Assembly (NCBI RefSeq): GCF_902859625.1
Contig: NZ_CADIJX010000010.1
Coordinates: forward strand, 62,001 to 126,000
From: Achromobacter pestifer
Lineage (GTDB): Bacteria; Pseudomonadota; Gammaproteobacteria; Burkholderiales; Burkholderiaceae_B
Direction of reading: 5' to 3'
DNA length: 64,000 nucleotides
Below, piece by piece: positions 43,054 to 52,096 of this stretch. How positions within the stretch are numbered: position 1 is the stretch's first letter; every line of letters begins with the position of its first letter. Position numbers and translations under genes: made by a program. The notes below the pieces were generated by a model. That model saw only the letters and a program-made list of their open reading frames with translations. It was not told the origin of the DNA and ran no database searches.

Positions 43054-44418
43054 TCAAGTCCCGGCGATGGCCATTTGTTCGATCAGGATCGAACCCGTGG
43101 TCTTGGTGCCGCGCGAAATGGTGTCCGCGCCCACGGCGACAATCTGCTGGAACATGTCGGCCAGGTTGCCGGCAATCGTGATTTCTTGCACGGCATGCTG
43201 GATCTTGCCGTTTTCCACCCAATAGCCGAATGCGCCGCGCGAATAGTCGCCGGTGACGTAATTGACGCCTTGGCCGATCAATTCCGTGACCAGGAAGCCG
43301 GTGCCCATCTTTTTGAGCATGGCTTCAAAGTCATCGCCGCGCTTGGTCAGCGTGGAGCTGAACACCAGGTTGTGCGACCCGCCGGCGTTGCCGGTGGTGA
43401 CCATGCCCAGCTTGCGAGCCGTGTAGGTCGACAGGAAATAGCCTTCCAGCACGCCGGCCGACACCACGTTGCGGCTGCGGGTACGCACGCCTTCGTCGTC
43501 AAAAGGCGAGCTGCCCATGGCGCCGGGGATGTGCGGATCTTCGGTCAGGTTGATGTGCTTCTGGAAGATGGGCTTGCCCAGCGAATCGACCAGGAAGCTG
43601 GCCTTGCGGTAGAGCGCGCCGCCGTTGACGGCCTGGGTCAGTGCGCCGACCAGCCCCAGCGCCAGCGGCGCTTCAAACAGGACGGGAAACTTGCCGGTGC
43701 GGATGCGGCGGGCCGACAGGCGCGACAGCGTGCGCTCGGCGGCATAACGGCCGATGGCTTCGGGCGAGGCCAGGTTGGCCGGATCGCGCTCGGACGTGTA
43801 CCAGTAGTCGCGCTGCATGCCGTTACCACGGCCCGCGATGGGCGCGACCGACAGGCTGTGACGCGAATACGGGTAGCCGCCCAGGAAGCCCCGGGTGTTG
43901 CCCATCACGAACTGGCCTTCGTAGGTGCCCACGGTGGCGCCGTCGGTGTTGGTGATGCGAGGATCGACATCGCGGGCGGCGCGTTCGGCGCGCAGCGCGA
44001 GTTCGGCCGCTTCCTCGGTGGACACGCTCCAGGCGCGGTGCAGGTCCAGGTCCGGGAATTCGGTGGCCAGCTGATCGGCATCTGGCAGGCCCGCGGCCGG
44101 ATCGGCGGCGGTATGGCGGGCAATGTGCCAGGCGGCTTCGACCGTCTGGCGCAGGGCCGCTTCCGAGAAGTCGGAGGTCGAGGCGGAGCCACGGCTCTGG
44201 CCGGCGTAGACCGTCAGGTCCAGCGAGCGGTCGCGTGTCTGCTCAACGGTTTCAATGTCGTTCTTTCGGACTGAGACCGACAGGCCCAGGCTTTCCGAGA
44301 CTTCCGCCGCGGCGTCCGAGGCGCCGATCTGGCGCGCATAGGCGAGGGTTTGTTCGACGAGTTCGGAAAAACGCGCGTGATTCGCCGCCAGCGGCAAGGA
44401 TGAGGAGGATTTAACCAT
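43054..44418 (-). CDS. pmbA: Metalloprotease subunit PmbA (TldE)
   Basis: A 454-residue TldE/PmbA protein, which works with TldD to degrade unfolded peptides and mature microcin B17 and CcdA. Family segments are SVRKNDIETVEQTRDRSLDL, RIRTGKFPVLFEAPLALGLV and DDEGVRTRSRNVVSAGVLEG. tldD is not in the window. It is divergent from yjgA with 58 bases between starts, a pairing also found in E. coli. Confidence 0.96.
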   Translation of the reverse strand: MVKSSSSLPLAANHARFSELVEQTLAYARQIGASDAAAEVSESLGLSVSVRKNDIETVEQTRDRSLDLTVYAGQSRGSASTSDFSEAALRQTVEAAWHIARHTAADPAAGLPDADQLATEFPDLDLHRAWSVSTEEAAELALRAERAARDVDPRITNTDGATVGTYEGQFVMGNTRGFLGGYPYSRHSLSVAPIAGRGNGMQRDYWYTSERDPANLASPEAIGRYAAERTLSRLSARRIRTGKFPVLFEAPLALGLVGALTQAVNGGALYRKASFLVDSLGKPIFQKHINLTEDPHIPGAMGSSPFDDEGVRTRSRNVVSAGVLEGYFLSTYTARKLGMVTTGNAGGSHNLVFSSTLTKRGDDFEAMLKKMGTGFLVTELIGQGVNYVTGDYSRGAFGYWVENGKIQHAVQEITIAGNLADMFQQIVAVGADTISRGTKTTGSILIEQMAIAGT

Positions 44419-44476
44419 TGCTGTCCAATTTGCAGAGACGGTTATCATAGCCAAGTCTGTCATTGCGCAGTTTTCC

Positions 44477-45028
44477 ATGAATTCCCATACTGAAGAAGAA
44501 TCCGTCGACGACGGTTACGATGAAAACGGCTACGACCGTCCCAGCAAGTCCCAGATCAAGCGTGAAATGCACGCCTTGCTGGACCTGGGCAAAGAGCTGA
44601 TCGAACTGTCCCCCGACCGCCTCAAGCAATTGCCGCTTGCCGAGCGCCTCTATGAGGCTATCCGCACGGCGCAGCGCACGACTGGCCGCGAAGGCCGCCG
44701 TCGCCAGGTCCATTTCGTGGGCAAGCTGATGCGCGACGCCCCCGCCGAAGAGATCCGCGCCCAGCTTGATGTCTGGGAAAACGGCTCGCGCGAGGAAACC
44801 GCCGCCATGCACCGGCTGGAAACGCTGCGCGACCGCCTGCTGGACGATGACGAAGCGCTGACCAAGCTGCTGGCGAACAATCCGCAGGCCGATGCGCAAC
44901 AAGTGCGCACGCTGATCCGGGCCGCCCGCAAGGAACGGCTGGGCAACGCCGCGCTGCTGCAAGGCCAGGAACCGCAGAAGAAGCACTACCGTGCGCTGTT
45001 CCAGGCCTTGAAGACCCTGACGCTCTGA
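44477..45028 (+). CDS. yjgA: Ribosome biogenesis factor YjgA/DarP (DUF615)
   Basis: A 183-residue basic/acidic helical protein of the DUF615 family, a factor of late 50S subunit assembly in E. coli. The motifs PSKSQIKREMHALLDLGKEL and GREGRRRQVHFVGKLMR are diagnostic. It is divergent from pmbA. The esterase gene follows 33 bases downstream. Confidence 0.96.
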   Translation: MNSHTEEESVDDGYDENGYDRPSKSQIKREMHALLDLGKELIELSPDRLKQLPLAERLYEAIRTAQRTTGREGRRRQVHFVGKLMRDAPAEEIRAQLDVWENGSREETAAMHRLETLRDRLLDDDEALTKLLANNPQADAQQVRTLIRAARKERLGNAALLQGQEPQKKHYRALFQALKTLTL

Positions 45029-45061
45029 TCCCCTTTCCTTGATTCCCTCTGCCTGCCGTCC

Positions 45062-45739
45062 ATGAACGCTCCGACCGACCTGCTCGATTGCATCGAAATC
45101 GAAACCGCCCCCAACCCCACGCACGCCGTGATCTGGCTGCACGGCTTGGGTGCCGACGGCAATGACTTCGCCCCCATCGTGCCGGAACTGGACTTGCCCG
45201 CGGGTCTGGGCGTGCGTTTCGTGTTCCCGAACGCGCCGGTGCAGCGCGTGACGATCAACAACGGCATGGCGATGCGTTCCTGGTACGACATCCTGGTGAT
45301 GGACCTGGTGCGCGTGGAAGACGCCAAGGGCATCCGCGCGTCGGAAGCCGCCATCCACAAGCTGATCGCGCGTGAAAATGCCCGTGGCATCCCGACGTCG
45401 AACATCGTGCTGGCCGGGTTCTCGCAAGGCAGCGCCATGACCCTGCATACGGGTCTGCGCCTGCCGGAAAAGCTGGCGGGCATGATGGCGTTGTCGGGTT
45501 ATCTGCCGCTTGTGGATACCGCCGAAGCCGAACGCAACAGCGCCAACAACAGCACGCCGATCTTCATGGGCCACGGCCAGTACGACCCGGTCGTGTCGCT
45601 GACGCGCGCCGAGGCATCGCTGGCTGAACTGAAACGGCTGGGCTACGACGTGCGCTGGCACACATACCCGATGCCGCATTCGGTCTGCGCCGAAGAAGTC
45701 CGCGACATATCGGCGTTCTTGAACGACGTATTGGCCTAA
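45062..45739 (+). CDS. Carboxylesterase/phospholipase family alpha/beta hydrolase
   Basis: A 225-residue serine hydrolase. The nucleophile elbow is GFSQGSAM, the Asp is in GHGQYDPVVS and the His in PMPHSVCAEE. The oxyanion region HGLGADGNDFAPIVP is typical of the Pseudomonas carboxylesterase II and acyl-protein thioesterase group. No signal peptide. It probably shares a transcript with yjgA. The natural substrate is not known. Confidence 0.94.
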   Translation: MNAPTDLLDCIEIETAPNPTHAVIWLHGLGADGNDFAPIVPELDLPAGLGVRFVFPNAPVQRVTINNGMAMRSWYDILVMDLVRVEDAKGIRASEAAIHKLIARENARGIPTSNIVLAGFSQGSAMTLHTGLRLPEKLAGMMALSGYLPLVDTAEAERNSANNSTPIFMGHGQYDPVVSLTRAEASLAELKRLGYDVRWHTYPMPHSVCAEEVRDISAFLNDVLA

Positions 45740-45751
45740 GCGTGAATGGAT

Positions 45752-45817
45752 GATGGGTTGCGCGCGTTGGAAATCAGCGTTCAAAACCCCGATCTAGTGC
45801 GCTTCACCCATCCTGCG
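45752..45817. repeat. GATGGGTT...CACCCATC intergenic repeat copy
   Basis: Begins GATGGGTTGCGCGCG and ends GCGCTTCACCCATCC, with complementary ends. It is the same family as the copies at 53.5-54.0 kb, more diverged in the middle. Confidence 0.65.
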
Positions 45818-45931
45818 AAGCCTCGTCGCCATCCGTAGGGAGGTGTGGCGAGTCCAGATCGTCACGCGCCCGGCACTGCCGCAACGCGCAAACCGATCAA
45901 ACCGCCCCACCACGCTTTACTCCCATTCTGT

Positions 45932-45945
45932 ATACCAAGTGGTAT
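45932..45945. promoter_or_regulatory. Palindrome upstream of the ABC/hydrolase operon
   Basis: ATACCA-AG-TGGTAT, perfect arms, in an AT-rich stretch. The half-site ACCA/TGGT resembles those of GntR-type regulators. No regulator gene lies beside it. Confidence 0.4.
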
Positions 45946-46027
45946 TCCAGCCTTGAATTTTCCAGGGCTGGCTGGCGCTCGTCCATAGAGAAAAACGCCA
46001 ATCCCAAAATGCTTGTCGCCTGTTTGT

Positions 46028-46046
46028 ATTGAATATAGTATTCGAT
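46028..46046. promoter_or_regulatory. Second palindrome upstream of the ABC/hydrolase operon
   Basis: ATTGAATA-TAG-TATTCGAT, symmetric at all but one pair, 122 bases before the binding-protein GTG. It may overlap the promoter. Confidence 0.4.
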
Positions 46047-46167
46047 CCATGCCTTGCCGGCCCGGGCAACTCGCGTTCGGGCTTCCCTGTTGTTGTTGTC
46101 GATTCCATCCCATTGGCCGTATCGCGCCGGGTTTCGGCGTGTCATACAAGACGCAGGAGAAAGTCCC

Positions 46168-47172
46168 GTGAAATCGTTGCCACTGCCCCGCCTGGCGGGC
46201 GCGGCGCTGCTTGCGCTGCTTGCCCCGTTGGCCGTTCAGGCCGAAGCCCTGAATCCCCCCGTGAAGGTCCGCTACGAAGAAGTGGTGCGCTCCATCCTCT
46301 ACGTGCCCAAGTACGTGGCCTTGTCGCAGGGCTATTTCAAGGACGCCGGGTTGGACGTGTCCATGAAGACATCCCAGGGCACGGACAAAGGCATGACCGC
46401 GCTGCTGTCGGGCAGCGCCGACATCGTGCTGATCGGCCCCGAGGCGTCCATCTATGTGCAGAACAGCGAATCGCCGGTCAAACCGAAAATCTTCGCCGGG
46501 CTGACCGCGACCGACGGCTTTTTTCTCCTGGCCCGCAAGCCCATCGATAAATTCGACTGGTCGATGCTCAAGGGCAAGGAAGTCATCGGCTTCCGGCCGG
46601 GCTCGAATCCGATCGTGTTCCTGGAGGCCGCGCTGCGCAAGCACGGCGTCGACCCACAGAAAGACGTGAAACTGCTGAACAACATCGGCATCCCGGCACG
46701 CGCCGGGGCGTGGATGGCCGGCCAGGGCGAATACGGCATCTTCCTGGAGCCCGAGGCGGGCGAACTGGTGCGCAACGGCAAAGGTTATATCGTGGCCTCC
46801 GTTGGCCATGAAGTCGGTCAGGTGGACTACACCGTCTTCACCGCCACCGACAAATACATCCGCGACAACCCCAAGGTCATCCAGGCCTGGACCAACGTGG
46901 TCGCGCGCGCCGAGAAGTACGTGAAGGACACGCCCGCCACGACGCTGGCTCCGCAGATCATGACCTTCTTCCCGGGCATGGATCAGGGCGCGGTGACGGA
47001 AGCGATCGACCGCTACAAGCAATACCAGATCTGGAAGACGTCGCCTCTAGTCACGTCCGAAGCCATGACCACACTGCAAGACATGCTGATCGCCAGCGCC
47101 GTCATGAAGGACAGCGCCCGCGTGAAGTACGAGGACGTGGTGGTGGCCGACTTTGCCAAGCAGGTGCGCTGA
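46168..47172 (+). CDS. ABC transporter substrate-binding protein (NMT1/THI5-SsuA-like)
   Basis: A 334-residue periplasmic protein with a signal peptide (LAGAALLALLAPLAVQAEA). The segments VALSQGYFKDAGLDVSMKTS, GMTALLSGSADIVLIGPEAS and KGKEVIGFRPGSNPIVF place it in the NMT1/THI5-like group that binds sulfonates, nitrate, pyrimidine thiamine precursors or nucleobases. The start is GTG at 46168 with AGGAGAAAG upstream; an in-frame ATG at 46054 would add 38 unrelated residues. Its stop shares one base with the next ATG (TGATG). First gene of a four-gene operon. Confidence 0.93.
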   Translation: MKSLPLPRLAGAALLALLAPLAVQAEALNPPVKVRYEEVVRSILYVPKYVALSQGYFKDAGLDVSMKTSQGTDKGMTALLSGSADIVLIGPEASIYVQNSESPVKPKIFAGLTATDGFFLLARKPIDKFDWSMLKGKEVIGFRPGSNPIVFLEAALRKHGVDPQKDVKLLNNIGIPARAGAWMAGQGEYGIFLEPEAGELVRNGKGYIVASVGHEVGQVDYTVFTATDKYIRDNPKVIQAWTNVVARAEKYVKDTPATTLAPQIMTFFPGMDQGAVTEAIDRYKQYQIWKTSPLVTSEAMTTLQDMLIASAVMKDSARVKYEDVVVADFAKQVR

Positions 47173-47984
47173 TGGGAGCCGCCATCCATAACCTGAAGCC
47201 GGCCGCCGACACGGCGAAGATCGAACTACGCGATGTTTGCCTGTCGTACTTCACCACCGAAGGCGAGACGGAAGCGCTGTCGAACGTGTCGTTCACGCTG
47301 GCGCCGGGCGAATTCGTCAGCCTGATCGGGCAAAGCGGCTGTGGCAAGAGCACCCTGCTGTCGCTGATCGCGGGCCTGATCCCGCCGACCTCGGGCGCCG
47401 TGATGATCGACGGCCTGAGCGTGACCAAGCCCAATCCGCGCATCGGCTACATGTTGCAGCAGGACTATCTGTTTGAATGGCGCACCATCCTGGACAACGT
47501 GATGCTGGGCGCCGAAATCCAGGGCCGGCGCGATGCGCGCAGCGAAGCGCGCGCCGTGCATCTGCTGGAAAAATGCGGGCTGGGCGCGTTTCTGACGCAC
47601 ACGCCGCGCCAGTTGTCGGGCGGCATGCGGCAGCGCGCCGCGCTGGCCCGCACGCTGGTGACGGAACCCGACGTGATCCTGCTGGACGAGCCCTTTTCAG
47701 CGCTGGATTCCCAAACCCGGCTGGCGATCTCGGACGAAGTGGTGGACATTCTGCGCCGCGAGGGAAAGACCGTGGTGCTGGTCACGCATGACATCGGCGA
47801 GGCCATCGCCATGACGGATCGCGTGATTGTGTTGTCGCGCCGGCCCGGCCGGCTGAAAAGCCAATATCGCATCCACTATGGCGACGGCGCCCGCCCGACG
47901 CCCTTCCAGGCGCGCTCGCGACCGGAATTCAACGCCTATTTCAAACAGCTGTGGGACGAGCTGGACGTCCACGTGGAGGGTTGA
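47172..47984 (+). CDS. ABC transporter ATP-binding protein
   Basis: A 270-residue ATPase of the nitrate/taurine group: Walker A GQSGCGKSTLLSLIAG, signature QLSGGMRQRAALARTL, Walker B VILLDEPFSALD, and H-loop LVTHDIGEAIAM. It overlaps the binding-protein gene by one base and precedes the permease by three bases. Confidence 0.96.
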   Translation: MGAAIHNLKPAADTAKIELRDVCLSYFTTEGETEALSNVSFTLAPGEFVSLIGQSGCGKSTLLSLIAGLIPPTSGAVMIDGLSVTKPNPRIGYMLQQDYLFEWRTILDNVMLGAEIQGRRDARSEARAVHLLEKCGLGAFLTHTPRQLSGGMRQRAALARTLVTEPDVILLDEPFSALDSQTRLAISDEVVDILRREGKTVVLVTHDIGEAIAMTDRVIVLSRRPGRLKSQYRIHYGDGARPTPFQARSRPEFNAYFKQLWDELDVHVEG

Positions 47985-47987
47985 CCC

Positions 47988-48824
47988 ATGAACGCGCCCA
48001 TTGCCAACACCATTCCCCTGCGCGCCGTGCGCGCACCCAGTGAAAAATACCTGGACTACCTGCGCCGCGACCGCGCCCGCAAACGCAACATCCGCCTGAC
48101 GCAAGCGCTGCTGATGGTGGTTTTCCTGTGCGCGTGGGAGATCCTGCCGCGCATGCACATCCTGAACCCGCTGCTGACCAGCTACCCCAGCGCGCTGTGG
48201 CCCACGTTCATCGAACTCTGGAACAACGGCCACCTGGGCAAGCACATCATGACCACGCTGTCGGCGACACTGGTCGGCTTCACGCTCAGCATGGCGATCG
48301 GCATCGTGGTGGCTGCCGCGCTCTGGTGGTCTGACTTTCTGTACAAGGTGCTGGACCCTTTCCTGGTGGTGGCCAACGCCATGCCCAAGATCGCCTTCGT
48401 GCCGATCTTCTACCTGTGGCTGGGCTCGGATTACGCCGTGTACGGCATGGCCGTCGCCATTGCGGTGTTCGTCACGATCATGGTGGTGTACGCGGGCTTT
48501 CGCGGCATCGACATGAACAAGGTGAAGCTGGCCCACACCTTCGGCGCCAACCGCTGGCAAGTGCTGACCAAGGTCGTGCTGCCCGGTAGCGTGCCCACGC
48601 TGATCGCGGCCGTGAAAATGAACATCGGCCTGGCGCTGGTGGGCGTCATCGTGGGTGAGTTCCAGTCGGCGGATTCGGGTCTTGGCTTTCTGATCATGAA
48701 CGGCAGCCAGGTATTCAAGCTGAACATCGTCATGACCGCCATCGCCATGCTGGCACTGATCTCCAGCGTGATGTACCTGATCATCTACCGCGTTGAAGCC
48801 GCCGTGGCGCGGCGCTACGGATAA
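47988..48824 (+). CDS. ABC transporter permease
   Basis: A 278-residue inner-membrane permease of the SsuC/TauC group with about six hydrophobic segments. The coupling loop resembles the EAA motif (KLAHTFGANRWQVLTKVVLP). One permease gene is present, so it probably acts as a homodimer. The hydrolase gene starts nine bases downstream. Confidence 0.95.
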   Translation: MNAPIANTIPLRAVRAPSEKYLDYLRRDRARKRNIRLTQALLMVVFLCAWEILPRMHILNPLLTSYPSALWPTFIELWNNGHLGKHIMTTLSATLVGFTLSMAIGIVVAAALWWSDFLYKVLDPFLVVANAMPKIAFVPIFYLWLGSDYAVYGMAVAIAVFVTIMVVYAGFRGIDMNKVKLAHTFGANRWQVLTKVVLPGSVPTLIAAVKMNIGLALVGVIVGEFQSADSGLGFLIMNGSQVFKLNIVMTAIAMLALISSVMYLIIYRVEAAVARRYG

Positions 48825-48833
48825 GGAAGAATC

Positions 48834-49526
48834 ATGGAATTTCCGCAATGGGTGAAGGATCGCGTCGTGGCCCGGCAGGGTTGCCTGCATCCTTATGACG
48901 AGCTGCCGGCCAGCCGCACGGCGGTTGTCGTGGTGGACATGCAGCAATACTTCACACTGCCCGGCTACCAGGGCGAATGCGCCCCCGCCCGCGAGATCAT
49001 CGCGCCGGTGAACCGCCTGTGCGATGCCGTGCGCGCGGCAGGCGGCACCGTGGTCTGGGTGCAAACAGCCTCCGACAACGCCGACGCCTTCTGGTCGCAT
49101 CATCATGGCGTGATGTTGACGCCCGAACGCAGCGCCCGCCGGCTGGAAACCCTGCGCCGTGACTCGCCGGGCTTTCTGCTGCACCCGGGCCTGCATGCGC
49201 ACGACACGGACCTGCGCGTGGTCAAGCGTTTCTACAGCGCGATGGCACCCGGCTCATCCGAGCTGGAGCCTTTGCTGCGAGGCTTGGGCGTGGATACCTT
49301 GCTGATCGCGGGCACCGTCACCAACGTGTGCTGCGAATCCACCGCACGCGACGCCATGATGCGGGACTTCCGCACGATCATGGTGGACGATGCGCTGGCC
49401 GCGGTGACGCCCGCCGAGCACGAGCATTCGCTGCACGGCTGGATGTTGTTCTTCGGCGACGTCTTGTCGGTGGACGAAGCGACGGCGCGGCTGACGCCCG
49501 CGCAGGCGGCCAGGAAGACCGCCTGA
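48834..49526 (+). CDS. Isochorismatase/RutB-like cysteine hydrolase
   Basis: A 230-residue cysteine hydrolase. The triad is Asp35 (VVVVDMQQYF), Lys131 (RVVKRFYSAM) and Cys166 (TVTNVCCESTARDA), close to ureidoacrylate amidohydrolase RutB and N-carbamoylsarcosine amidase. As the last gene of the ABC operon it probably hydrolyses an amide or ureide that the transporter imports. The product and pathway cannot be fixed from sequence. Confidence 0.93.
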   Translation: MEFPQWVKDRVVARQGCLHPYDELPASRTAVVVVDMQQYFTLPGYQGECAPAREIIAPVNRLCDAVRAAGGTVVWVQTASDNADAFWSHHHGVMLTPERSARRLETLRRDSPGFLLHPGLHAHDTDLRVVKRFYSAMAPGSSELEPLLRGLGVDTLLIAGTVTNVCCESTARDAMMRDFRTIMVDDALAAVTPAEHEHSLHGWMLFFGDVLSVDEATARLTPAQAARKTA

Positions 49527-49535
49527 GCAGCCGCG

Positions 49536-51977
49536 TCAGTTCAGATCTAGCCAGACCCGGCGCATTGTCGGGTCTTCGGGATCGGCGTCATTGGTGAAGC
49601 CCAGGCTGGTCATCAGCGCCAGCATGGGCCGGTTCGTCGACAGCACCAGGCCATCGATGTATTCCAGCCCCTGCTCGCGCGCGGCGTCGATCAGTGCCGT
49701 CATCAACTGACGGCCCAGCCCGCGCCGCTGCCAATCGTCGCCGATCACCAGCGCGTACTCGGCGCCACGCCCGTCGGGGTTGCGCAGGTAGTGCGCGAAC
49801 CCCACGATGACCTCGCGCGGATGGCCGCGATTGGCGGGGTTGGGCACCTGCGTGGCCGCCACCAGCGCCAACTCGCGGTGGTAGTCCACCTGGGTGTAGC
49901 GCGACACCATGCGCGGTGTCAGTTCGCGCATCATGGACACGAAGCGCATGTAGCGCGAGCGTTCCGACAGCCCGCGGATGAACTCCTGCAAGGCCTCGCC
50001 GTCTTCGGGACGGATCGGGCGCAGCACCCACGGAATGCCGTCGCCAAAGCGGCGCACCTGTACCAGACGCGCTGGATACGGGTGGATGGCCATGTGCGGG
50101 TAGCCCGAGGTCTGCGGCGTTTCGCAACCCGGCGTTTCGGTCAGCATCAAGCGCATGCCCCCGGCACGCAAGTGCGTTTCACCCGCGTAGAGGGGATCAA
50201 TGTCCAGGGTTTCGATGTCGGGCAATTCAGACACCATCTCGGACACGAGCACCACCGCCTGTTGCAGCGATTCGGCGGCGATATGACCGATGCGCGGCGC
50301 CAGCACGCGGCGCCAGAGCCGGCTGCGTTCGATCAGTTGCCGGGCCAGGTAGCCGTTGAGCGGCGGCAGATCCATGCCCCTGTCGGACCCGGACAATACT
50401 GCATCCGGTCCACCGGCCCCGAAACGCACGACCGGGCCGAATTGCGGATCGCGCCGCACGCGGATCGCCATCGGACGGGATTCGGGTTCGACCGAGGCCA
50501 CGTCCACCGGCATGTCGCGCAGCGGCACGTAGAACAGGCCCAGCAGGGTCCGGATTTCAGAGGTATTCAGTTCACGCCGGCAATCGGCGCGCACGCGCGC
50601 AATGATGTCGCGCGCCGCGGCCAGGTCCGGCACGTGACTGGGCGGCTCCTGCGGCTGCGTCTGCAACAGCAATTGCTGGTTGTAATGGTGCGACGCCAGC
50701 ACGCCGAATGCGTCGGCGGCGGATTCGGGCGTACGGAAGGCGGACGTGCCCGCGTCATCCAGCATGCGGCGCAAGGGACGCATGCCAGCATCGCCCATGA
50801 AGCAGGTGACGACCGGCTTCTTTGCCTTGGGCGCGATCAACGCCAGTTCCCGCGCAACCGCGGGCATGTCGGCCAGCGCGTCGGGCGCCAGCAGCACCAG
50901 CACGCCGTCCACGCCGGTGTCGTCCAGCACGGTTTCCAGGATGGCGCGGATGCGCTCTGGAGTCAGCGGCGTATAGGTGATGACAGGATTGGCGCTGGCC
51001 GCATCCGGCTCCAGCATGGCTTCCAGCGTGCGTCGCGTGGCGGGCGCCAGTTCGGCGCGCAGCACCGCGGCATCGGGGCCGATCAAGTCCATGGCCAGTT
51101 GGGGAGGCCCGCTGCCGTTGGAGATCAGCGCCACGCGCCGGCCCTTGGGACGCCGCGTGTAGCCCAGCACCTTCACCGCCGAGAACAGTTGCACGAAATA
51201 GCGAACGCGCACTGCGCCGGCGCGGCGCAGGGCGGCATCGAAGATGGCATCCGCGCTGTCGGCATCGGATCGCCCCGCCTTCAGCACGATGACCGGCTTG
51301 ACGCTGGCCGCGGCGCGCAAGGTGCTCATGAATTCGCGGGCCGGGCCCACGTCTTCCAGATACAGCACGATACTGTCGGTGCGCGGGTCGCTGGCCAGGT
51401 AGTCCAGCACCTTGGGCAGCCCCACCACCGCCTCGTCACCCAGCGACACCGCGATGGAAAATCCGATATGCACGTCTTCGGCCCAGTCCATCACGGCCGC
51501 CATGATCGAGCGCGATTGCGCCAGCAGCGCCACCCGGCCGGCACGAGCCAGCACCGGATGCTGGCTGAAGTTCAGGCCGGCATGGGGACGCTGGGCGCCA
51601 AATGACCGCGGCCCCAGCAGTTCGCAACGGTTCTCTTCGGCCCAGGCCCGGCACAGGGCCAGCGTGCCGCGCGGGTACGGGTCGGGCAGTTCGTGCGGCA
51701 GCAGAATCACCGAGCGCGGCGCCAAGGGCGACAGGCGGCGCAGGGTTTCCGGCAGCACGGCGGGTGACACGCAAACCAGGGCCAGATCCGGCCGTTCACC
51801 TGGGGCCAGCCCTTGCAGGGCGGCGGGAAACTCGGGCGCGGCTCCGACTTCGCTGGTCACCACGGTGGTTTTCGCCTTCAGCGCGGGCGACAGGGAGCCC
51901 GCCGCCGGCAGCGGCCGGTCGGCAACGATCACCAGCGAACTGGGTTCAAACATCGGGGCAAGCGCGTGTCGCAACAT
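49536..51977 (-). CDS. Pat-like bifunctional CoA-binding / GNAT acetyltransferase
   Basis: An 813-residue protein: an N-terminal CoA-binding Rossmann domain, a succinyl-CoA-ligase-like domain (VALLAQSRSIMAAVMDWAED, GFSIAVSLGDEAVVGLPKVL), a second ligase-like segment (GRRVALISNGSGPPQLAMDL), an ATP-grasp-like part and a C-terminal GNAT domain (VIGDDWQRRGLGRQLMTALI). This layout is that of protein lysine acetyltransferase Pat (YfiQ), which inactivates acyl-CoA synthetases. The phospho-histidine expected of active NDP-forming ligases is not evident. It converges on the hydrolase gene with nine bases between stops. Confidence 0.9.
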   Translation of the reverse strand: MLRHALAPMFEPSSLVIVADRPLPAAGSLSPALKAKTTVVTSEVGAAPEFPAALQGLAPGERPDLALVCVSPAVLPETLRRLSPLAPRSVILLPHELPDPYPRGTLALCRAWAEENRCELLGPRSFGAQRPHAGLNFSQHPVLARAGRVALLAQSRSIMAAVMDWAEDVHIGFSIAVSLGDEAVVGLPKVLDYLASDPRTDSIVLYLEDVGPAREFMSTLRAAASVKPVIVLKAGRSDADSADAIFDAALRRAGAVRVRYFVQLFSAVKVLGYTRRPKGRRVALISNGSGPPQLAMDLIGPDAAVLRAELAPATRRTLEAMLEPDAASANPVITYTPLTPERIRAILETVLDDTGVDGVLVLLAPDALADMPAVARELALIAPKAKKPVVTCFMGDAGMRPLRRMLDDAGTSAFRTPESAADAFGVLASHHYNQQLLLQTQPQEPPSHVPDLAAARDIIARVRADCRRELNTSEIRTLLGLFYVPLRDMPVDVASVEPESRPMAIRVRRDPQFGPVVRFGAGGPDAVLSGSDRGMDLPPLNGYLARQLIERSRLWRRVLAPRIGHIAAESLQQAVVLVSEMVSELPDIETLDIDPLYAGETHLRAGGMRLMLTETPGCETPQTSGYPHMAIHPYPARLVQVRRFGDGIPWVLRPIRPEDGEALQEFIRGLSERSRYMRFVSMMRELTPRMVSRYTQVDYHRELALVAATQVPNPANRGHPREVIVGFAHYLRNPDGRGAEYALVIGDDWQRRGLGRQLMTALIDAAREQGLEYIDGLVLSTNRPMLALMTSLGFTNDADPEDPTMRRVWLDLN

Positions 51978-52096
51978 AGGGGGTGTCGCCCTAATCTAAA
52001 ATACCGTTCATCGTAACAAGACAACCTCGCCGTCCGCTTGATGTGGACCCTGCCTGACGCCGCTTTGTGGCGCCGCAGCCGCTATCATTGCCACCT

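Larger units (their letters stand above)
45740..46167. other. Gap with an intergenic repeat and the ABC operon control region
   Basis: The left part (45752-45817) is a copy of the GATGGGTT...ACCCATC repeat family. The right part (about 45920-46060) is clearly AT-richer and holds two palindromes. A possible 82-codon frame on the minus strand (45897-46145) has poor codon use and no ribosome site, so I do not call it. Confidence 0.6.

Noticed and set aside
45897..46145. An 82-codon minus-strand frame upstream of the ABC operon
   Set aside because: It covers the AT-rich control region and palindromes, lacks a ribosome site and has unusual codon use.
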